Shown: positions 58,841 to 64,000 of the stretch, in pieces
Numbering within the stretch: position 1 is the stretch's first letter
How the letters are laid out: every line of letters begins with the position of its first letter
Notes under the pieces: model-generated
Told to the model about the DNA's origin: nothing
Databases searched by the model: none
What the model saw: the letters and a program-made list of their open reading frames with translations, nothing else
Source: Euzebya rosea
Lineage (GTDB): Bacteria; Actinomycetota; Nitriliruptoria; Euzebyales; Euzebyaceae
NCBI RefSeq assembly: GCF_003073135.1
Contig: NZ_PGDQ01000004.1
Location: 112,363-176,362 of the forward strand
DNA length: 64,000 bases
Direction: 5' to 3'
Translations under genes and position numbers: made by a program

Positions 58841-60397
58841 TCAGTACGTGATCAGCACCGGGGCGTCGGCGCGGTTGCGGCCCCACGACTTCGGCGGCTT
58901 GGTGAGCGCCACCGCGCGGGCGGCGCGGGCGATGGCGGTGGACACCGCGGCGGTGTGCGGCTGGGCCCGGCCGGCGCGGACGAGGGTGGTGTAGCCCGAC
59001 GCGGTGGACTTGCGGGCGTTGCCGATGTGGCGGGCGTGACGCTCGTCGACGTCGGCGGCGAACGTGACGCCGCGGAGCTCCTCCAGGAAGGCGTCGACGT
59101 GGGGGCCGAACTGGGCTGGCTTCTGGGTCTGCACCGCCAGGACCGGTCCGTCGCGGTAGGGCTTCCACCGTCTGGTCCAGCGCAGCAGCATCGACCGCCA
59201 GTGCGGCGGATCAACGGCGAGGATCGCCACCCGGTAGATCTCCATGGCGGCGCTGACGGCCCGGTCGACGACGTCCTCGCCGATCTCCCAGTCCTCTCCC
59301 GCCGATCCCTCGGGTCGTTCCCACAGGTTCTGCAGCCGGACCTTGCCGTCGTGCAATCGGCACACGACCAGTGCGGCAGCGTCGTCGCGGCGGCCGTGCC
59401 ATCCCAGCACGACCTTGTCGCCGGCGCTGACGGGGTCTGCCTTGCGTTCGAACACGGCCGTCCAGCGGTCCTTGGTGCAGGGCTGGTCGGCCGATTCCGC
59501 CCACAGGCCGGTGTACCAGCGGATCCATTCCGCCAGGTCCACCGTCGGGTCATCGGCGTCGTCCAGAAGGCCCTCGACGTCGATCCAGTCGGCATCACCG
59601 CGGGCCTGCAGCAGCGCGTCGCGGCGGCCGCGGCGAGTGGACACGTCGTGGGTGCCGTCGGAGGCGCGGACGTCGACCAGGGCGGTGGGGGAGGGCTTGC
59701 GGGCCTCCTCTGCGACCGACCCGCCGCCGGGGGATCCGGCGTTGGCCAGGTCCAGCCGCAGCCCGGAGCGCTTGGCGGCCTGTCGGGTGGCCTCCTCGGC
59801 CAGCTTGGTCAGGTCGTGGGTGGTCCACGACTCGGTCTGGTCGAGCATGACCAGGTCGGCGCCGTCACCGATCTTGGACTTCATGCGGGAGGACTGGGGG
59901 CTGAACTCCCCCGACCCGTCAGCGGTGGCGATGCGGTCCATCGTCACGTCGAAGCGGCTGGCGATGTCGGATCCCAGGGCCATGCCGCGGGCCGGCTTGA
60001 ACATGAAATCGGCCTGATCCTCCGACACCGCGTAGGCCAGCACACGCGCCGAGCGGATCGGGACGCCGACGGGGTCGCCGTAGCTGTCCAGCCCGTCGTA
60101 CCGCCACGGCCCGGCGAGGGCGGCCAGACCCAGGGCGCCGGCCAGCGGGCTCTTCATCCACTGCTTGATCCGCTCCAGGTGTGCGCGGCGCCACCGCCAC
60201 CGCACGCCGACACCCCACGGTCCCGGGTCGCCGTCGGGCAGGACCTGCAGCTCCAGGAGTCGGCAGACGAACGCCCGATGCTCCACCGGAAGGACGAACG
60301 GGTCACCCTCGATCGGGCCCGGTCCGTGGACCAGGTGGTCCTCCATCCAGTCGATGACGACCGGGCCCAGGGTGGGCGGCAGCTCCTCCTCGCTCAC
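58841..60397 (-). CDS. terminase large subunit
   Basis: A 518-residue protein of the actinophage TerL type. The Walker A region reads KQWMKSPLAGALGLAAL (related proteins have G-W-G-K-S-P here). Walker B reads DLVMLDQTESW, and the C-terminal nuclease half carries the acidic residues (GWHGRRDDAAALVV, AVDPPHWRS). It cuts and packages DNA with the small subunit. Confidence 0.88.
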   Translation of the reverse strand: MSEEELPPTLGPVVIDWMEDHLVHGPGPIEGDPFVLPVEHRAFVCRLLELQVLPDGDPGPWGVGVRWRWRRAHLERIKQWMKSPLAGALGLAALAGPWRYDGLDSYGDPVGVPIRSARVLAYAVSEDQADFMFKPARGMALGSDIASRFDVTMDRIATADGSGEFSPQSSRMKSKIGDGADLVMLDQTESWTTHDLTKLAEEATRQAAKRSGLRLDLANAGSPGGGSVAEEARKPSPTALVDVRASDGTHDVSTRRGRRDALLQARGDADWIDVEGLLDDADDPTVDLAEWIRWYTGLWAESADQPCTKDRWTAVFERKADPVSAGDKVVLGWHGRRDDAAALVVCRLHDGKVRLQNLWERPEGSAGEDWEIGEDVVDRAVSAAMEIYRVAILAVDPPHWRSMLLRWTRRWKPYRDGPVLAVQTQKPAQFGPHVDAFLEELRGVTFAADVDERHARHIGNARKSTASGYTTLVRAGRAQPHTAAVSTAIARAARAVALTKPPKSWGRNRADAPVLITY

Positions 60398-60843
60398 GTC
60401 CTGCCACCCTCGATCGGTCGCAACCGGCGGGGATCGTCACCGCGCTGGCGGGACCGGCCGGCCGCCTCGGCCCGGCGGGCCTCGTCCGGCCCGCGCTCAT
60501 CACCCGTGTCGGGCATCGCCCACCGCAGCGTCCGCCGCGACTTGGGGGTCAGGCCGTAGTGCTGCATCCAGTGGCGGAGCTCCTTGAGGCTGTCCAGGTC
60601 CCCCCGGAGCCAGTCGTCAAGCAGCACCGCGATCGACACCAGCTGGTAGTAGTCCGAGGCGTCCCACTCGTGCGCCATCGGCGATCGCCACCAGCGCGCC
60701 CACGCGTCCCGGGTGGCCTTCAACCAGCCACGCCCGTTGGGGCGGGGCAGCGTCGGCACCTCATCGGTCCCGCGTGGCAGATCCACCCATGCCGACTCGC
60801 GATTGCGCCGCACCGGGTTGCGTTTGCCCTCCGGTCCAGGCAC
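60394..60843 (-). CDS. terminase small subunit-like protein
   Basis: A 149-residue protein (GTG 60843 with AGGAGG upstream) starting PGPEGKRNPVRRNRE, with GRGWLKATRDAWARWWRSP and DYYQLVSIAVLLDDWLRGDL, a pattern of actinophage small terminase subunits. It overlaps TerL by 4 nt. Confidence 0.75.
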   Translation of the reverse strand: MPGPEGKRNPVRRNRESAWVDLPRGTDEVPTLPRPNGRGWLKATRDAWARWWRSPMAHEWDASDYYQLVSIAVLLDDWLRGDLDSLKELRHWMQHYGLTPKSRRTLRWAMPDTGDERGPDEARRAEAAGRSRQRGDDPRRLRPIEGGRT

Positions 60844-60971
60844 GTCCACCTCCTCAGATTGGCGACAGGTCCCCCAGCCGCCGAAGCCGGCTGGTTCACG
60901 GACGATCCGGGCCCCCCAAGCAGGCTTCGGCGGACTCCCGAACCCGTACAACCTCCCGATGGTCTGGCGAG
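60844..60971. other. 128-bp gap before the terminase genes, possible packaging site
   Basis: No gene is seen. The gap between HNH endonuclease and small terminase is the common place for cos in HNH-carrying phages. It contains GCCGAAGCCGGC and several short palindromes but no feature I can fix as cos. Confidence 0.3.
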
Positions 60972-61349
60972 TCACTCCCCAGACGAGGACCCGCTCCCCC
61001 CACCCCCCCGTCTGCGGCGATGCTGTGTCGCGCGGCGGTGACAGGTCGAGCAGAGGTGCTGGAGGTTGGCCCAGTCGTGGCCGTGCGGGCCGAGCGGACC
61101 GAGGCCGTCGACGTGGTCGACCTCGCGCGGCTGCACCGTGCAGCTGCCGGCCGGATGGTCGCAGCGGTCATAGCCTCCGCACTCGCAGTCCGGGTGGGCA
61201 GCGGCGTAGGCGTTGCGCGTCCGCGTCCAGTGGTGGTCATACCCCAGCTCGGTGGCGGTGGGGCCGGTGTTGCGCCGGCGTCGCCGACGCGGGCAGACCT
61301 CGTCGGCCTGGTGGACGTCACCGCAGCCGCAGAGACGAGGCAGCTGCAT
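60972..61349 (-). CDS. HNH endonuclease
   Basis: A 125-residue protein with two CxC/CxxC pairs and the HNH core REVDHVDGLGPLGPHGHDWA, NLQHLCSTCHRRATQH. HNH proteins next to terminase support DNA cleavage in cos-type packaging. The Gly/Ser tail is disordered. Confidence 0.88.
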   Translation of the reverse strand: MQLPRLCGCGDVHQADEVCPRRRRRRNTGPTATELGYDHHWTRTRNAYAAAHPDCECGGYDRCDHPAGSCTVQPREVDHVDGLGPLGPHGHDWANLQHLCSTCHRRATQHRRRRGGGGSGSSSGE

Positions 61350-61813
61350 CAGGGGACGCTGTCGATGACCTCGTCGACGGTGAACCGTGTGCCGAGCCAG
61401 CCCTCGAGACCTTCGCGAAACCCGGCAGTCGGCAGCTCGAGTGTGGGGGCGATGATGCCAGCCAGGCGGTCGACCATTGCTTCGACCTGCGTGCGGATCA
61501 CCTCGCGCATCGGTGCGGATCCATGCGCGTCCAGAAGCTCGTCGACGTAGCTGGTCAGGGGGTGGTGGAGGATGTGCAGCAGCTCGTGGACCAGCGTGTT
61601 GCGCTGGGCCTCGGCGGTGTAGTCCGACCAGTCCGCCGCGATGTGCAGCTCGGCGTACCAGGTGGCGTAGGTGACATCGATATGGGCAGTGGCGCCGTCC
61701 CTCGCCGCCGCAGGCCGGACGTCAATCGTCCACCGCTCCAACCCGAGCTCCTGCATCAGGTAAGGCAGGTAGGTCCGCAGCACCTGCTGCGCATCGGGTT
61801 GCAGGTGACGCAT
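61349..61813 (-). CDS. HExxH zincin-like protein
   Basis: A 154-residue protein with LVHELLHILHHPL (His76, Glu77, His80), as in SprT-like or phage zincins. The first half is a beta-type domain (IDVTYATWYAELHIAADWSD). It lacks the fourth-ligand Cys motif of SprT. GAGGAG lies before the ATG. Its target is unknown. Confidence 0.75.
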   Translation of the reverse strand: MRHLQPDAQQVLRTYLPYLMQELGLERWTIDVRPAAARDGATAHIDVTYATWYAELHIAADWSDYTAEAQRNTLVHELLHILHHPLTSYVDELLDAHGSAPMREVIRTQVEAMVDRLAGIIAPTLELPTAGFREGLEGWLGTRFTVDEVIDSVP

Positions 61814-61826
61814 GGCTCGGTACTCC

Positions 61827-61967
61827 TCAGGTGACCATCGGCCACAGCGTTTGAAGGCTGACCGCGGCCAGGACCACGAGAAGGGCCAGGACAGCGGTCA
61901 GCCGGTGCTCCAGCAGCAGGCGTCGTGTGCGCCGCTGGGTCCGCACCTCTTGATGCAGGCGGGTCAT
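61827..61967 (-). CDS. small membrane protein
   Basis: A 46-residue ORF (ATG 61967, ATGA overlap with the preceding gene's stop) with a basic start (QRRTRRLLL) and one membrane helix (LTAVLALLVVLAAVSLQTLW). Too short for the usual gene finders but well placed. Confidence 0.55.
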   Translation of the reverse strand: MTRLHQEVRTQRRTRRLLLEHRLTAVLALLVVLAAVSLQTLWPMVT

Positions 61968-62245
61968 TCGGTGGGGCCGACGTAGCTGAGGACCAGCTGC
62001 TCGTTCTCCACTCGGGCTGCTTCGATCTGCTCCTCGGTCAGGTAGCCGAGCTCGAGTGCCTTGGTCTGGCTGAAGCGTCGGGCCGAGCGTCGCGCGCAGG
62101 CGATGGTGCGCCGGTACAGGGCGGTGCCCTTCTTCTGGAAGCGCCGTCGGAGCACGCGCTTTGCGTCCTCGAACTCCTTCACGCGCGCGGGCAGCTGCTC
62201 GCGGTGGAACCGTTCGAAGATGTCTGCGGCTTCAGCGTCGGTCAT
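61964..62245 (-). CDS. first gene of the late operon, unknown
   Basis: A 93-residue, highly basic helical protein (FHREQLPARVKEFEDAKRVL, RRRFQKKGTALYRRT). GGAGGGGCC lies before ATG 62245. Being first in the leftward late operon it might bind DNA or RNA. Confidence 0.65.
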   Translation of the reverse strand: MTDAEAADIFERFHREQLPARVKEFEDAKRVLRRRFQKKGTALYRRTIACARRSARRFSQTKALELGYLTEEQIEAARVENEQLVLSYVGPTE

Positions 62246-62287
62246 GGCCCCTCCGGGGGAAGACGAGGGGATGGGCTACCCAACCGA

Positions 62288-62319
62288 GTATGCGGGAGGC
62301 ATACGACATCACGATGTCG
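62288..62319. promoter_or_regulatory. tandem palindromes in the late/right-arm divergent region
   Basis: GTATGC-GGGAG-GCATAC (62288-62304) is followed directly by CGACATC-AC-GATGTCG (62304-62319). They lie between the leftward late operon and the rightward gene at 62465. The rest of the 219-bp gap (62246-62464) shows only a possible TAGCGT -10 seven nt before ATG 62465. Confidence 0.5.
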
Positions 62320-62464
62320 CTGCTGCCGCAGGGGTGGTGCCGGTGGGCCTGGGCGGTCGAGTGGCCACACTGACAATCTGCACTCTGCCGCGGTCGGACA
62401 CGGGCTGCAACAATTCGGGTTCCAGCCCTGTTGGTATCCGTCGAGCAGGAATAGCGTGCGTCGC

Positions 62465-62791
62465 ATGAAGTCGACGGTGCGTCTGCACCTTCAGGTGGTT
62501 CGCTTTCCGGGCGGCGACCGGGGCCCGACGCTGCTGTGTGATTTGCTGGTTGACGGGTTCCCTCGCGAGACGGCCTTCTGCGTTTCTGTCTCCCGTGAGC
62601 CGGTCGGGTTCGGCCACAGTCTTCATGGGTTGCTGTCCGGAACGAACCCCACGTTCCGTTTTCCCCAGGACTGGCACCCCTCCGACGCCCTGAAGGCTGG
62701 CCGCTATACCGTCCGCGGCACCGTCCATGCCCCGCACGGCGTGCTGGAGTCCAGCCAGTCCATCCTGATCGATGAGTCAGACCTTGACTGA
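62465..62791 (+). CDS. unknown protein, sole rightward gene of the right arm
   Basis: A 108-residue beta-rich protein (STVRLHLQVVRFPGGDRGPT; AGRYTVRGTVHAPHGVLESS). No ribosome site is seen but TAGCGT lies 7 nt before the ATG, suggesting leaderless expression. It faces away from the late operon, so it may be expressed in the lysogen. Confidence 0.6.
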   Translation: MKSTVRLHLQVVRFPGGDRGPTLLCDLLVDGFPRETAFCVSVSREPVGFGHSLHGLLSGTNPTFRFPQDWHPSDALKAGRYTVRGTVHAPHGVLESSQSILIDESDLD

Positions 62792-62815
62792 TCCGGACTG
62801 GAGGAAGGCGGGAAC

Positions 62816-63037
62816 TCAGCGGTCATCGCTGAGAAATCGTCGGCGTTGCAGCTCGATCAGGTCCATCGGGCGTGGCCGTCCTTCGTGGGTGCGTTCGTAC
62901 TCGCGGCAGGTGTCGCAGACCTGCCCGACGCGCACCTCCTTGACGTCGCAGTGTGTGCACCACATGTCTACCGCGCACCGGCCGTAGAACGACTCGCCGT
63001 CCGCCGGACGGGTGCATCCGCGGGTCCTGCAGGTCAT
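62816..63037 (-). CDS. small Cys-rich protein
   Basis: A 73-residue protein with eight Cys/His-type ligands (CRTRGC, CAVDMWCTHC, CDTCREYER), probably two zinc sites, and a basic C-terminus (LIELQRRRFL). It overlaps the serine recombinase gene's stop (ATGA). Perhaps a recombination directionality or accessory factor; this is inference. Confidence 0.65.
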   Translation of the reverse strand: MTCRTRGCTRPADGESFYGRCAVDMWCTHCDVKEVRVGQVCDTCREYERTHEGRPRPMDLIELQRRRFLSDDR

Positions 63038-63732
63038 CCGTCATCTCCGCGTCGGGCGAACTCCTCGGCCCGGGCCCGGGCCCGGTCGTTGAGACGGGCG
63101 GTCTTGACCGCGCTCGCAACGCTGGACTTGCCCCAACGTGCGGCGCGGCCGGCGGTGGGGATGCCATCGGCGTTGAGCGCGTCGGCGATCGCCTGGTAGG
63201 ACCGGCCGGCGCCGCGCAGCCCCACGATGCGGGCGAGGACGTCATCTGGGATGGCCGATGGGCGACCCAGCCGGTGACCCTCGGCGGCCTTGCGTGCCAG
63301 GGCCGTGATTGTGCGGTCGGCGATCTGTCGACGTTCCCACTGGGCAAGCGCGGCCATGATCGTGGCGAGCAGCTCGCCGGCGGGTGTGGAGGTGTCGATG
63401 CCGACGTCGAGGGCGACCAGATGCCAGCCCTGTCTACGGGACTGCTCCATCAGTCCCGCGAAGTCAACGACCGAGCGGGTCAGCCGGTCGAGCTTGCACA
63501 CCACCAGCGTCCCGGTGCCGGCGGCCTCCAACTCCGTCAGGGCCTCGGCGATCGCCGGACGCTTGAGCGTCTTTCCCGAATGGCCCTGGTCGACCCGGAT
63601 CTGAAGGTCATCGATGCCGCGGCTGACAGCCCACGCGTGCAGACGGTCGCGCTGCGCGTCGATCGAGATCTCCTGCTCGTCCGTGGACACACGGGCATAC
63701 CCCAATCGTGGACGAGGGGGGGCGTCCAACAT
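63034..63732 (-). CDS. serine recombinase (resolvase/invertase type)
   Basis: A 232-residue small serine recombinase. The catalytic Ser16 lies in GYARVSTDEQ, with KLDRLTRSVVDFAGLM and the ALAQWERRQIADR long helix. A C-terminal HTH follows (SYQAIADALNADGIPT). It resolves or inverts DNA between paired sites. It is a second recombinase beside the tyrosine integrase, so it could control a phage-variation segment or mark another element joined on the right. Confidence 0.92.
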   Translation of the reverse strand: MLDAPPRPRLGYARVSTDEQEISIDAQRDRLHAWAVSRGIDDLQIRVDQGHSGKTLKRPAIAEALTELEAAGTGTLVVCKLDRLTRSVVDFAGLMEQSRRQGWHLVALDVGIDTSTPAGELLATIMAALAQWERRQIADRTITALARKAAEGHRLGRPSAIPDDVLARIVGLRGAGRSYQAIADALNADGIPTAGRAARWGKSSVASAVKTARLNDRARARAEEFARRGDDG

Positions 63733-63981
63733 CTACCCGTCCACGATCGCTGTGAGGATGATGTAGCCGCCTTCTCGCGGGCCGCTGGAAGCTCGCAGAC
63801 GCTCGTCCAGCCACTCGTCGATCAGCTGTGGATCCGCGCCGATCTCTCGAAGCCGGGCGACCTCGGAATTGCACACCGCGATCCACTCTCGGCGGGTCCC
63901 GACACGGGCGTCGATGTGCACCGTCGGGCTGTCGTCCACGAAAGGTGCGTCCGGGGTACGGGATCCGGTCGAATCACGCAC
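63733..63981 (-). CDS. small protein, unknown
   Basis: An 82-residue acidic protein (GTG 63981) with EWIAVCNSEVARLREIGADP and LIDEWLDERLRASSG. Its stop directly precedes the serine recombinase start, so it may be co-expressed. No family recognised. Confidence 0.5.
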   Translation of the reverse strand: MRDSTGSRTPDAPFVDDSPTVHIDARVGTRREWIAVCNSEVARLREIGADPQLIDEWLDERLRASSGPREGGYIILTAIVDG

Positions 63982-64000
63982 GCTGCAGCGCCTCTGGAGA

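Larger units (their letters stand above)
22971..64000. mobile_element. myovirus-type prophage (right end outside window)
   Basis: From the glnA-like att core rightward the window holds an integrase, divergent repressor/Cro-like pair, early genes with an origin, lysis cassette, full contractile-tail and head modules, terminase and HNH endonuclease. Genes are packed with 1-4 nt overlaps. No clear host gene is seen up to base 64,000, and no second att copy was found, so the element is at least 41 kb. All core morphogenesis genes look intact, so it may still be inducible. Confidence 0.9.

Noticed and set aside
55860-58994. 1044-residue plus-strand open frame
   Set aside because: Antisense to decoration, scaffold and portal genes, which have clear family motifs and ribosome sites. 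The Gly/Val-rich product is typical of shadow translation.
62242-62466. 74-residue minus-strand open frame
   Set aside because: It covers the palindromic regulatory gap, is Pro/Arg-rich without a motif and would remove the promoter space of two genes.

Overview
This window reads as high-GC Actinomycetota DNA. Signs of this are GTG and TTG starts, many 4-nt stop/start overlaps, TGTGGACAA-type DnaA boxes, leaderless-looking promoters, a cell-wall-binding-repeat-2 surface protein and a Trp/Gly-repeat subtilisin. The gene style would fit the Nitriliruptoria (Euzebya-like), but no marker gene here settles the taxon. Bases 1 to about 22,970 are host chromosome. From about 22,971 to the right edge the window is occupied by one large prophage of contractile-tail (myovirus) type that continues past base 64,000.

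Host part. A LuxR-type ATPase regulator cut by the left edge is followed by a small secreted protein, a membrane GGDEF/EAL protein coupled to a nucleotide-sugar-type epimerase, and an SDR-fold protein lacking its catalytic Tyr/Lys. Next comes a cluster of three glycosyltransferases with two unknown genes (one Cys-rich), then a secreted Asp-box protein. A pseudokinase/lipoprotein pair, MscL with an added zinc ribbon, and a K+ channel with RCK domain lie on the minus strand. These are followed by a secreted HExxH protein with cell-wall-binding repeats, two 79-residue paralogues, an HxlR regulator divergent from a DUF899 protein, a monooxygenase-fold protein, a broken alpha/beta hydrolase and a secreted subtilisin.

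Prophage boundary and lysogeny side. At 22,971-22,995 the minus strand carries only the last codons of a glutamine-synthetase-like gene (FELYYDI-stop), followed by a strong hairpin. This suggests integration into the 3' end of glnA, with the body of glnA expected to the right of the window. Inside lies a leftward block: a lipoprotein, tyrosine integrase and M41-like HEAGH peptidase, all joined by ATGA overlaps, then an AAA ATPase. A leftward XRE/unknown/DUF1828 operon faces a rightward Cro-like gene across palindromic operators.

Early region (29.1-35.8 kb, plus strand). It holds a tightly overlapping run of small, often zinc-binding proteins, an ASCH protein, a Cys/HTH protein, and a replication-initiator-like gene. 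The linker of that initiator gene contains two DnaA boxes and four GC-rich inverted iterons, a likely phage origin. A DUF1643 protein and a C2H2 zinc-finger protein follow, then a double hairpin.

Late region (36-62.2 kb, minus strand). In transcription order it holds small genes, a HExxH protein, HNH endonuclease, small and large terminase subunits, SPP1-type portal, scaffold, decoration protein, major capsid, connectors, sheath, tube, tail chaperone with a probable -1 frameshift, tape measure and LysM protein. It continues with an NlpC/P60 hub, spike, gp25, gpJ, gpI-like and fibre genes, including a fused M14 carboxypeptidase, then regulators. The lysis cassette ends it: a CHAP/peptidoglycan-binding/CWB2-like endolysin, holin candidate and membrane proteins. 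A serine recombinase and two small genes end the window.
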